Shown here piece after piece: positions 46,202 through 54,450 of a DNA stretch of 64,000 nt. Location: assembly GCF_008801815.1 (NCBI RefSeq), contig NZ_VZOX01000014.1; one strand, 5' to 3'. The notes below the pieces were generated by a model. It saw only the letters and a program-made list of their open reading frames with translations, was not told the DNA's origin and did not search any database. The number at the start of each line of letters is the position of its first letter. Positions within the stretch are counted from its first letter, which is position 1. Source of the stretch: Edwardsiella anguillarum. Its GTDB lineage: Bacteria; Pseudomonadota; Gammaproteobacteria; Enterobacterales; Enterobacteriaceae. The position numbers and the translations under genes are program-made.

Positions 46202-46547
46202 GGGTTTTCTCCGCTCCCGGCGATGAAAATGTTTCTTCTATAACATTTTGCGCGTCTGGGAACATATAAAATATGTGCTTACTATACAGCCGGATAGGGA
46301 AAAAATAAAGCCTGGTTCGGCGCAATGTCAATTTATCACATTGTTATTTATTGTTTTTATATGGCGATGCGGCCTGCGACCGATGGCATGACACGCCGCG
46401 CTGCGCTTTTCTGACCTGGCTCTCACTGTATACATTCTCTTCAACTCATAGTGATTAATCGCGATCATAATCACAAATGATGCTTTAGCAACATGATAAT
46501 GTTACTTCAATATCATTATTGCATTGGCGTTACTAAGGAGTAAGGGC
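46202..46547. promoter_or_regulatory. Divergent deoQ-deoK control region with palindromes
   Basis: An AT-rich region of about 350 bp. Three inverted repeats are visible: AAAATGTT-N8-AACATTTT at 46226-46249, ACATAT-AAA-ATATGT at 46262-46276 and AACAT-GATA-ATGTT at 46490-46503. They share AACAT/ATGTT half-sites and are candidate DeoQ operators. GTGATTAATCGCGATCATAATCAC (46451-46474) is a further dyad that could be a CRP-type or repressor site. None is proven. Confidence 0.55.
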
Positions 46548-47468
46548 ATGGATATTGCAGTTATCGGTTCTAATATGGTTGATCTCATTACCTATACCAA
46601 TCAGATGCCCAAGGAGGGCGAGACGCTGGAGGCGCCGGCATTTAAAATTGGCTGCGGCGGCAAGGGCGCCAATCAGGCTGTGGCGGCGGCAAAGCTCAAT
46701 TCAGACGTGATGATGTTGACTAAGGTCGGCGATGATATTTTTGCGGACAATACCATCCGTAACCTGGAGTCCTGGGGGATCAATACCACCTACGTGGAAA
46801 AGGTTCCCTGCACCAGCAGCGGCGTCGCGCCGATTTTTGTTAACGCCAACTCCAGTAACAGCATTCTGATTATCAAGGGCGCCAATAAGTTTCTCTCTCC
46901 GGAGGATATTGATCGGGCGGCGGAGGATTTAAAGAAATGCCAGCTGATCGTATTACAGCTGGAGGTTCAGCTGGAAACCGTCTATCACGCGATTGAGTTT
47001 GGCAAAAAGCATGGGATTAAGGTGTTGCTGAATCCGGCGCCGGCGCTGCGTGAGCTGGATATGACCTATGCCTGTAAATGTGATTTCTTTGTCCCCAATG
47101 AAACCGAACTGGAGATCTTGACCGGGCTGCCGGTTGACTCCTATGAGCATACGCGGGCGGCGGCCAGGACGCTGATCGAGAAGGGACTGAATAATATCAT
47201 TGTCACCATGGGAGAAAAGGGCGCGCTGTGGATGACGCGCGAGCAGGAGGTGCACGTGCCTGCATTCAAGGTGTGTGCGGTGGACACCAGCGGCGCCGGC
47301 GATGCCTTTATTGGCTGCTTTGCCCACTACTATGTGCAGGACGGCGATGTGGAGGCGGCGATGAAGAGGGCATCACTGTTCGCCGCATTCAGCGTAACGG
47401 GGAAAGGAACCCAATCTTCCTATCCCAGTATCGAACAGTTCAATGAGTTTTTGGCATTGAACGCATAA
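46548..47468 (+). CDS. deoK: Deoxyribokinase
   Basis: 306 residues of the ribokinase/PfkB family, phosphorylating 2-deoxy-D-ribose for entry via deoxyribose-5-phosphate aldolase. It starts MDIAVIGSNMVDLITYTNQMP with AAGGAG upstream. Substrate and ATP motifs are GCGGKGANQAVAAAKL near residue 42, LNPAPALRELD, and DTSGAGDAFIGCFAHY near 250 with the catalytic aspartate. Assignment as deoK and not ribokinase rests on the neighbours: DeoR repressor, FucP-type permease and a DUF4432 protein, as in Salmonella deoQKPX. Confidence 0.88.
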   Translation: MDIAVIGSNMVDLITYTNQMPKEGETLEAPAFKIGCGGKGANQAVAAAKLNSDVMMLTKVGDDIFADNTIRNLESWGINTTYVEKVPCTSSGVAPIFVNANSSNSILIIKGANKFLSPEDIDRAAEDLKKCQLIVLQLEVQLETVYHAIEFGKKHGIKVLLNPAPALRELDMTYACKCDFFVPNETELEILTGLPVDSYEHTRAAARTLIEKGLNNIIVTMGEKGALWMTREQEVHVPAFKVCAVDTSGAGDAFIGCFAHYYVQDGDVEAAMKRASLFAAFSVTGKGTQSSYPSIEQFNEFLALNA

Positions 47469-47495
47469 TAAAACCATAGCAAGGTAGCATTCATT

Positions 47496-48827
47496 ATGAA
47501 TAATAAAAGCATCATTCAGATGCCAGATGGCTATCTGAATCGAACACCTCTGTTTCAATTTATTTTATTATCCTGTCTATTTCCACTCTGGGGATGCGCA
47601 GCGGCATTGAACGATATTCTGATCACGCAATTTAAAAGCGTATTCGAATTGAGTAACTTTGCCTCGGCATTAGTTCAAAGCGCCTTTTATGGTGGATATT
47701 TTCTGATTGCCATCCCCGCCTCTCTGGTGATTAAGAAAAGCAGCTATAAGATCGCCATTATGATGGGGCTGGCGCTGTATATCGCCGGCTGCTCGCTGTT
47801 TTTCCCCGCCTCGCATATGGCCACCTATACGATGTTCTTGGCGGCAATATTTGCCATCGCCATCGGGCTGAGCTTTCTGGAGACCGCGGCGAACACCTAC
47901 AGCTCGATGCTGGGGCCCCAGGCGCAGGCCACGCTGCGTCTGAATATCAGCCAGACCTTTTACCCGATCGGCGCGGCGGCGGGGATCCTGCTGGGGAAAT
48001 ACCTGGTATTTTCCGAGGGCGATAGCCTGGAGAAGCAGATGGCCGGCATGAATGCCGAGCAGATCCATGCCTTTAAGCTGGCCATGCTGGAGAATACCCT
48101 GGAGCCGTATAAGTATATGATCATGGTGCTGCTGGTGGTGATGGCGCTGTTCTTGCTGACCCGCTTCCCCACCTGTAAGGTGGCGCAGACGGCCGGCCGA
48201 CCGCGCCCTTCGGCAGGGGAGACGCTGCGTTATCTAGCGGCCAACGCCCGCTTCCGCCGCGGTATCGTCGCGCAGTTCCTGTACGTCGGTATGCAGGTCG
48301 CCGTCTGGTCATTCACCATTCGCCTGGCGCTGGAGCTGGGTGATATCAATGAGCGTGATGCCTCGACCTTTATGGTCTATAGCTTCGCCTGCTTCTTTAT
48401 CGGGAAGTTTATTGCCAATATCCTGATGACCCGCTTTAACCCGCAGCGGGTGCTGGTGCTCTATTCGCTGATCGGCGCGCTGCTGTTGGCCTATGTCTCG
48501 CTGGCGCCGAGCTTCAGCGCGGTGTATGTCGCGGTTACCGTCAGCATCCTGTTTGGCCCCTGCTGGGCGACCATTTATGCCGGCACGCTGGATACCGTGG
48601 ACAACGAACATACCGAGATGGCCGGCGCCGTCATCGTGATGGCGATTGTCGGGGCGGCGGTGGTGCCGGCGGTACAGGGGTATGTGGCCGATATGTTCCA
48701 TTCGCTGCAGCTCTCCTTCCTGGTCTCGATGCTCTGCTTTATCTATGTTGGCCTCTATTTTTGGCGTGAGAGCCGCGAGGCGCAGGGGGATACGGCGCGC
48801 GACGCGGTTCAGGGAGAGGCATCATGA
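47496..48827 (+). CDS. deoP: Deoxyribose permease, FucP-type MFS
   Basis: 443 residues with 12 predicted membrane helices, of the L-fucose permease branch of the major facilitator superfamily. Typical segments are LLSCLFPLWGCAAALNDILITQF near residue 26, SAFYGGYFLIAIPASLVIKK, and FLETAANTYSSMLGPQAQATLRLNISQTFYPIGA near 125. It lies between deoK and deoX and probably imports deoxyribose by proton symport. Confidence 0.87.
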   Translation: MNNKSIIQMPDGYLNRTPLFQFILLSCLFPLWGCAAALNDILITQFKSVFELSNFASALVQSAFYGGYFLIAIPASLVIKKSSYKIAIMMGLALYIAGCSLFFPASHMATYTMFLAAIFAIAIGLSFLETAANTYSSMLGPQAQATLRLNISQTFYPIGAAAGILLGKYLVFSEGDSLEKQMAGMNAEQIHAFKLAMLENTLEPYKYMIMVLLVVMALFLLTRFPTCKVAQTAGRPRPSAGETLRYLAANARFRRGIVAQFLYVGMQVAVWSFTIRLALELGDINERDASTFMVYSFACFFIGKFIANILMTRFNPQRVLVLYSLIGALLLAYVSLAPSFSAVYVAVTVSILFGPCWATIYAGTLDTVDNEHTEMAGAVIVMAIVGAAVVPAVQGYVADMFHSLQLSFLVSMLCFIYVGLYFWRESREAQGDTARDAVQGEAS

Positions 48828-49837
48828 AGAGCAAAATCATGCTATGGCGGTCGCTGTTTGACGCACAGCCGCGCACGTTGTTGAGCAATGATGATTTTCG
48901 CGTAACGGCGCAGCGCTACGACAGCGGCGTAGAGGGGCTGCGGATCGAGAACCGCCGCGGGCACCTGGTGATCCTGCCCTGGATGGGGCAGATGATCTGG
49001 GAGGCTTGCTTCGATGGGCGCGATCTGACCATGCGCAACATGTTCCGCCAGCCGAAGGCGGCGACGCAGGTGGTCGAGACCTACGGCTGTTTCGCCTTTC
49101 ACTCCGGCCTGCTGGCCAACGGCTGTCCATCGCCGGAGGACAGCCACCCGCTGCACGGTGAGATGCCCTGTGCGCCGATGGATGAGGCTTGGCTGGAGCT
49201 GGACGGAGACAGCCTGAGTATCACGGGAAGCTATGAGTATGTGATGGGCTTCGGCCATCACTACCGGGCTCAGCCGACGGTGGTGCTGCGCGGGGAGAGC
49301 GCGCTGTTCGATATCGGGATGCGGGTGACCAACCTGGCGTCGGTGCCGATGCCGCTGCAGTACATGTGCCACATGAACTACGCCTATGTTCCCGATGCGC
49401 TGTTTAGTCAGACGATCCCGGACGCGGCGCTGATCCTGCGCGAGTCGGTACCGGCCCACGTGGTACCGACGCCGCAGTGGCAGCGCTTCACCGAACGCCT
49501 GCGTCAGGGGGAGGCGACGCTGACGCGTCTGGATGCGCCGCAGTGCTACGATCCGGAGATCGTCTTCTTCGCCGATCGGCTGGATCGCTATGGTGAACGG
49601 CAGGAGTTTCGGATGCAGGCGCCGGACGGGACGACCTTCGTGACCCGCTTCGCCAGCGATGACTTTAACTACGTGACGCGCTGGATCCTGTACAACGGCG
49701 ATCAGCAGGTGGCCGCCTTTGCGCTGCCGGCGACCTGCCGTCCAGAGGGGCATCTGGCGGCGCAGCGCAGCGGCACGCTGCTGCAGCTGGCACCGCAGCA
49801 GAGCCGCAGTTTCTGGCTGACCACGGGGATCGCCTGA
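48824..49837 (+). CDS. deoX: DeoX, DUF4432 (galactose-mutarotase-like) protein
   Basis: 337 residues with the beta-sandwich mutarotase-like composition of DUF4432: NRRGHLVILPWMGQMIWEACFDGRDLTM, YGCFAFHSGLLANGCPSPEDSHPLHGEMP, LQYMCHMNYAYVP. It overlaps deoP by 4 nt. In Salmonella the matching gene deoX closes the deoxyribose operon; its exact reaction is not known to me, though sugar epimerisation is likely. Confidence 0.85.
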   Translation: MKSKIMLWRSLFDAQPRTLLSNDDFRVTAQRYDSGVEGLRIENRRGHLVILPWMGQMIWEACFDGRDLTMRNMFRQPKAATQVVETYGCFAFHSGLLANGCPSPEDSHPLHGEMPCAPMDEAWLELDGDSLSITGSYEYVMGFGHHYRAQPTVVLRGESALFDIGMRVTNLASVPMPLQYMCHMNYAYVPDALFSQTIPDAALILRESVPAHVVPTPQWQRFTERLRQGEATLTRLDAPQCYDPEIVFFADRLDRYGERQEFRMQAPDGTTFVTRFASDDFNYVTRWILYNGDQQVAAFALPATCRPEGHLAAQRSGTLLQLAPQQSRSFWLTTGIA

Positions 49838-49866
49838 TCCCGCCCGCCGAGTAGCTACGCTCACCG

Positions 49867-49897
49867 CGGCGCCCCTCCAATGCGGGGCGCCGTTTTT
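49867..49897 (+). terminator. Intrinsic terminator after deoX
   Basis: Perfect 9-bp stem CGGCGCCCC / GGGGCGCCG with an 8-nt loop, followed directly by TTTTT. It lies 30 nt past the deoX stop and faces the convergent receptor gene, so it may serve both transcripts. Confidence 0.92.
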
Positions 49898-49924
49898 ACC
49901 GTTTTACCGCGCGCCGCGCGGGAT

Positions 49925-52006
49925 TTAGAAGGTATAGTCGACGCCCAGCGTGACGGAGCGTCCCGGCGCCGGCTGGCGGCCCCATGGGCTGGTATCGATC
50001 CCGCGGTAATAATAGTCCTTGTTAAACAGGTTGTTCACTGTGATATAGCCGGAGAGCTGGCTGTCGCGATCGTGGTACAGCGCCTGGGTCACCTGTGCGT
50101 TCCATACGGTGTAGGAAGGCAGGCGCCCGGCATCCCCCTTCGCCGTTTCATCGCGGGTGTTCTCCTTGTCAGAGAAGGCGGCGCTGTAATAGTAGCCGGA
50201 GAGTGCAAAGGTGGTGTCGCGCCACTGGTAGCGGCCATCCAGTACCAGCTGGTGACGGGAGGCGTAGGGCATCTGACGCCCGGCGTTGGCCCCGATCAGC
50301 TGCTCGCTGTCGAGGTAGGCATAGCCCGCGTGCAGCGTCATCCCCTCCAGGAAAGCGGGGGAGTAGAAGGCCTCCATTTCGACGCCCTGATAGCGGGCGC
50401 GCCCCAGGTTGACGAAGCTGGCGCTGGCGTTGTCGTAGATGATTTTACTGTCCGTGTAGTCGATGCGGTAGTAGTCGGCCTGCAGGCTGAGCGCCGGCCA
50501 GGGGGTGTAGCGTACGCCGGACTCGTAGTTCCAGGCCAGTTCGGCGCCGCGCTGGTCGCCTTTGACGATTTGGGTCACCTGCGGGGCACGCAGGCTCTTT
50601 TGCGCGTTGGCATACAGGAACCAGGCGGGGGTCGCCTGATAGCCCAGGGTCAGCCCCGGCAGCCACTGCTGATCCCGGTTCTCTACTGTCTGGCCGCTGC
50701 GGTTATCGCGATAGCGCTCGTCAACTCGCTCAAAGCGTATCCCGGGGGTGATGGTCAGGCTGTCGTCAAACAGCATCACGGCGTCGCTGAGGTAGCCGGC
50801 CCAGCCCTGGTTGTGGAACTTCCAGTCGCGCGTCACCTCGTCCGGGCGAGACTGGGTCACATAGCGGCGTTTGACCAGATAGTCGATGTTTTCATCGATC
50901 AGCCGGGCGCCCAGGGTGAACTTCTGATTGAGGTACTCCCCGGCGTGATACAGCGTCAGGCGCGGTTCGGTGCCCCACACCTTAAAGTCACGCGGCGAGC
51001 TCTGCTTGATATCCGCCGGGCGATCCGGCGCCCAGGTCATCCCCGGGGCTTGGCTCAGGCCGACGTCGAAGCTGCGGTGCGACAGGTGGCCGAACAGCGT
51101 CCAGTTGAGCTCGCCGGAGTCGAAGGGGCCGACCCTGTCCAGCAGGGTGTTGTAGACCGCGCTTAGGCGCTGGGTGCGCCCCTGATAGCCGTCCTGCAGC
51201 CGGGTGCTTTGGGTGCGATCCTGCTGATAGTCGGCGGCGGAGAGCGCGCCGGGGAGCTGGGCGTCGGCATCATAGTACTGATAGGTCAGGTTCAGGCTGC
51301 TGTCGTCGTTGATATTCCACAGCCCTTTGATCCGGTAGTTTTGCACCCGTTGCCGGCTGTGCTCACGAAACGCGCTGCCGTTGACCAGATTGCCCTCGAG
51401 CTGCAGGCCGAACTGCGCATTCAGCATGCCGCCGCTGCTGATATAAGTGTCAGACAGATTACGCCCATGACCGGCCAGCGTGGTGCGCTGCGATATCCGG
51501 TTTTGCCAGCGATAGGGAATCGGTTTGCTGATGAGGTTGATCACCCCGCCCACGTTGTTGGGGCCATACTGCACCGCCGCGCCGCCGCGCACCACGTCGA
51601 TCCTGTCGAGGGTCTGGAAGGTGACCGGAAAGAGGGAGAGGCCGGTCTGGCCGTAGGGCGCTAGCGCCAGCGGTATGCCGTCGAGCAGCATCTGTACGTA
51701 GCCGCTGCGGCTATCCTGCAGACCGCGCACGGCGACCTGCGCCAGTATCCCGGTGCCGGTTTCATCCTGTACTTTCACGTTGGGAACGCGCTGCAGGGCG
51801 TCATCGATAGAGCGGTTGGCATCCTGGGTCAGCTGCTGGTTGCTGATGACGCTGCGGCTGCCGGGGTAGGTTTTTACCGCGTCGGCCCGGGCGTCGCCCA
51901 GCAGGTTGCCGCTGACGACGACGCGTTCTTCCGCATGGGCGAAACCGGCTCCGGAGAGCAGCAGGGCCGCGGCGATGGGGCTGAGAGAGAGGCAGGCTGT
52001 TTTCAT
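49925..52006 (-). CDS. TonB-dependent siderophore receptor (PvuA-like)
   Basis: 693 residues. A signal peptide (MKTACLSLSPIAAALLLSGAGFAHA) is followed by a plug domain with SIDDALQRVPNVKVQDETGTG, VAVRGLQDSRSGYVQMLLDG and RIDVVRGGAAVQYGPNNVGGVINLISK. The barrel ends in GVDYTF with the terminal phenylalanine needed for outer-membrane assembly. FecA-like in style. As last gene of the pvs cluster it is probably the ferric vibrioferrin receptor. A 13-bp-stem hairpin lies just upstream. Confidence 0.9.
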   Translation of the reverse strand: MKTACLSLSPIAAALLLSGAGFAHAEERVVVSGNLLGDARADAVKTYPGSRSVISNQQLTQDANRSIDDALQRVPNVKVQDETGTGILAQVAVRGLQDSRSGYVQMLLDGIPLALAPYGQTGLSLFPVTFQTLDRIDVVRGGAAVQYGPNNVGGVINLISKPIPYRWQNRISQRTTLAGHGRNLSDTYISSGGMLNAQFGLQLEGNLVNGSAFREHSRQRVQNYRIKGLWNINDDSSLNLTYQYYDADAQLPGALSAADYQQDRTQSTRLQDGYQGRTQRLSAVYNTLLDRVGPFDSGELNWTLFGHLSHRSFDVGLSQAPGMTWAPDRPADIKQSSPRDFKVWGTEPRLTLYHAGEYLNQKFTLGARLIDENIDYLVKRRYVTQSRPDEVTRDWKFHNQGWAGYLSDAVMLFDDSLTITPGIRFERVDERYRDNRSGQTVENRDQQWLPGLTLGYQATPAWFLYANAQKSLRAPQVTQIVKGDQRGAELAWNYESGVRYTPWPALSLQADYYRIDYTDSKIIYDNASASFVNLGRARYQGVEMEAFYSPAFLEGMTLHAGYAYLDSEQLIGANAGRQMPYASRHQLVLDGRYQWRDTTFALSGYYYSAAFSDKENTRDETAKGDAGRLPSYTVWNAQVTQALYHDRDSQLSGYITVNNLFNKDYYYRGIDTSPWGRQPAPGRSVTLGVDYTF

Positions 52007-52059
52007 TAAGATCCCTTATTGAGTCTGGTGATAAAAATGGCGGTGCTATGGCGTGTCAT

Positions 52060-52097
52060 GCCGTCCGGGCGCACAGGCTGCGCGGCGCCCGGACGGC
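52060..52097 (-). other. Intercistronic hairpin between binding-protein and receptor genes
   Basis: A perfect 13-bp stem (GCCGTCCGGGCGC / GCGCCCGGACGGC) with a 12-nt loop begins 3 nt past the stop of the binding-protein gene. No T-run follows. It may protect the upstream mRNA or cause partial termination before the receptor gene. Confidence 0.6.
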
Positions 52098-52099
52098 GG

Positions 52100-53239
52100 T
52101 TACGGCGTCGTGTCGGCCCGCAGGAAAAACAGGCCATGCTCCTCCATGCCGGCGAACTGCCGGTACAGGGTTTGCAGGTCAGCGTGCGGATCGACATCGC
52201 CAAAGCGCGCCGGGTGCAGAAACGCGGCGATGGCCTCCAGCGCGATGACGTTGAACGGGCTGTCGTAGAACTGGTGATAGATAGCCATGACCTGTCCGTC
52301 GCGGATAGCCGGCAGGGTCGCGAAGCCGCGGCGCGTCAGCAGGCGCCGCAGGCGCGGCCGGGCGCTGGCCTCGGTCGCCTGATAGCCCAGGGGCACCGCC
52401 AGGGAGAGGCCGCCGCGCTGGCTCCAGTCGGCGCCGCTGAGCAGATAGCGCGCGGGGCGGGCGGCGATCAGCTGCTCCAGATTGACGTCGCCGCCGCCGT
52501 CGGGAACGCGGTCGGCCAGCAGATTGCGCCCGCCGGCGGCCTCGATAAACTGGCCGAAGCCGCTGCGGCCAAAGACGGTGCAGCAGGTATCGCCGGTCAT
52601 GCCGGCGTGGTTTTCGAATACCACACCGGGGCGTTCGGCGTCCGGGATGGCGGCCACTCGCCGCTGCACGCGCTGCAGCAGCTGTTGATAGCGGGCGATA
52701 AAGCGCTCGGCGTTGGCGGGTTCGCCCAGCGCCTGCCCCAGCAGACGCAGGGAGGGCACGGTGTTGTGCAGCGGCCGGCGGCGGAAGTCGATAAACAGCG
52801 CCGCGACGCCGCTTTTTTCCAACAGCGCCAGGGTGCCGCTCTCCCGCAGGCGCGGCAGCAGGCCGAGATCGAAGATCGCTAAATCGGGGCGCAGCGGCAG
52901 CAAAAACTCCACGCTGAGGTCGCTGCGGTAGGGGTTGGCGAAGACGGGGATCCGCGTCAGGCGCGGGTAGGCCTGGGCGTAGCGGCGCGCCATGTCCGGC
53001 GCGCGCCGCCGCAGGGAGTCATCCCAGGCGACGATGCCGCGCAGTGGATCATCGGGGTGCAGGAGGCTGAGCGCCAGCAGCAGACGGCTATCGCCCAGCA
53101 CGATCCGCTGCGCAGGGGCGTTGAGGGTGACCTGACGCCCCGCCAGATCGGTCAGCGTCAGGGGGGCGGCGCGCAGCGGCGCGGCGACGCACAGCATCAA
53201 CGCGAGGGAGAGGAACATAAGCTTCATAATGGATCTCAT
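52100..53239 (-). CDS. Siderophore ABC transporter substrate-binding protein (PvuB-like)
   Basis: 379 residues with a signal peptide (MKLMFLSLALMLCVAAPLRAAP). It is of the class III (BtuF/FhuD-type) fold: VTLNAPAQRIVLGDSRLLLALSLL, LRPDLAIFDLGLLPRL and ANPYRSDLSVEFLLPL. The start may be 53239 or the ATG at 53227; neither has a strong ribosome site. It should deliver ferric siderophore to the permease and ATPase encoded at 61262-63150. Confidence 0.85.
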   Translation of the reverse strand: MRSIMKLMFLSLALMLCVAAPLRAAPLTLTDLAGRQVTLNAPAQRIVLGDSRLLLALSLLHPDDPLRGIVAWDDSLRRRAPDMARRYAQAYPRLTRIPVFANPYRSDLSVEFLLPLRPDLAIFDLGLLPRLRESGTLALLEKSGVAALFIDFRRRPLHNTVPSLRLLGQALGEPANAERFIARYQQLLQRVQRRVAAIPDAERPGVVFENHAGMTGDTCCTVFGRSGFGQFIEAAGGRNLLADRVPDGGGDVNLEQLIAARPARYLLSGADWSQRGGLSLAVPLGYQATEASARPRLRRLLTRRGFATLPAIRDGQVMAIYHQFYDSPFNVIALEAIAAFLHPARFGDVDPHADLQTLYRQFAGMEEHGLFFLRADTTP

Positions 53240-53277
53240 TCAAGGGGTGAATGGGGCTCGACGCCGGGCCGTTCGCA

Positions 53278-54450
53278 TCACTCGAGCCAGACGGTGTGCG
53301 GCTCGGCGTGCATCAGAAAGTGGCGATGAGAGATGTTCCAGGCGTAGGCCCCCGCCAGCGGAAAGACCAGCCAGTCGCCCGTCGCCAGCGCGGCGATAGG
53401 CTGGCGGCGCGCCAGGACATCCTTGGGGGTACACAGCTGGCCGACCAGCGTGACGCGTCGATCGCGGATCTCCGGCGGCGTGTCGCGGCGCACCACCTGG
53501 AACGGATGGTCATGGCCCTGCGCCGCCGGGGTGCGAAAGTGATGGGTGCCGCCGTGGCCGACGGCGAACCACTCGCCCAGATTGCGCTTGATGTCCAGCA
53601 CCTCCATGACGTAATAGCCGCAGGGGGCGCTGATGTAGCGCCCGCACTCAAAGCGCAGCAGCCAGGGGTCGGCCCGACAGGCGCGGCGAACGGCGGGCAG
53701 CCGCTGGCAAAAGTCGGCCCAGTCGAAGTGGCGGGCGGGATCGCGGTAGTTAATGCCGAAGCCGCCGCCGAGATTGACCATCTCTATCTGCAGGTGAAAC
53801 TGCTGGCACCAGCGCTGGACCTGGGTCAGGCAGTGCTGGATCAGCGCCAGGTGGCTGTCCACGCTGAGCTGGTGGGAGAGCAGGTGAAAGTGAAAGCCAC
53901 GCAGCCGCAGCCAGCGGGCGTCGCCGATGAGCCGCAGCGCCGGCGCCAGATCGGCGGGGTCCAGGCCGAAGGGGGTCGGTTTGCCGCCCATCATCAGCGG
54001 CGTCTCCGCGCCGCCGGGCAGCGGAATGTTCATGCGCAGCAGCAGGGGCAGCGTCTGGCGCCGGCGTTCGGCCAGCGCCGCCAGGCGTCGCAGCTCGCCC
54101 AGGCTTTCGACGTGCAGGGCATCGACGCGCAGATCGCAGGCCTGCTCCAGCTCGCGGGTCAGCTTGCCGGGGCCGCCGAACAGGAGCCGGCTGTCCAGCG
54201 ACTGCTGCGCCAGCCAGGCCAGCTCGCCGCCGGAGGCCGCCTCAAAGCCATCGACCCACGGCGCCAGGGTGTGCAGGATCGGCGCTTCGGCGTTGGCCTT
54301 CGCGGCGTAAAACAGCTCACAGTGCTCGGGCAGGAGGCGCTTCATCGTCGCGATGCGTTCGCGCAGGGCGGAGAGATCGTAAAGGTAGCCGCAAAACGGG
54401 GTATGGCGCTGCTGCAGCCGCTGTATTTCACGTGTTACCAAGGGCGTCAT
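53278..54450 (-). CDS. pvsE: PLP-dependent decarboxylase of vibrioferrin synthesis
   Basis: 390 residues of the fold-III (diaminopimelate/ornithine) decarboxylase family. The PLP lysine is Lys51 in LFYAAKANAEAP. NLGGGFGINY and the C-terminal GQLCTPKDVL cysteine loop complete the site. In vibrioferrin synthesis PvsE makes ethanolamine from serine. The start at 54448-54450 overlaps the pvsD stop (ATGA) and has GAGGAG upstream; a longer frame runs back into pvsD and is not used. Confidence 0.88.
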   Translation of the reverse strand: MTPLVTREIQRLQQRHTPFCGYLYDLSALRERIATMKRLLPEHCELFYAAKANAEAPILHTLAPWVDGFEAASGGELAWLAQQSLDSRLLFGGPGKLTRELEQACDLRVDALHVESLGELRRLAALAERRRQTLPLLLRMNIPLPGGAETPLMMGGKPTPFGLDPADLAPALRLIGDARWLRLRGFHFHLLSHQLSVDSHLALIQHCLTQVQRWCQQFHLQIEMVNLGGGFGINYRDPARHFDWADFCQRLPAVRRACRADPWLLRFECGRYISAPCGYYVMEVLDIKRNLGEWFAVGHGGTHHFRTPAAQGHDHPFQVVRRDTPPEIRDRRVTLVGQLCTPKDVLARRQPIAALATGDWLVFPLAGAYAWNISHRHFLMHAEPHTVWLE

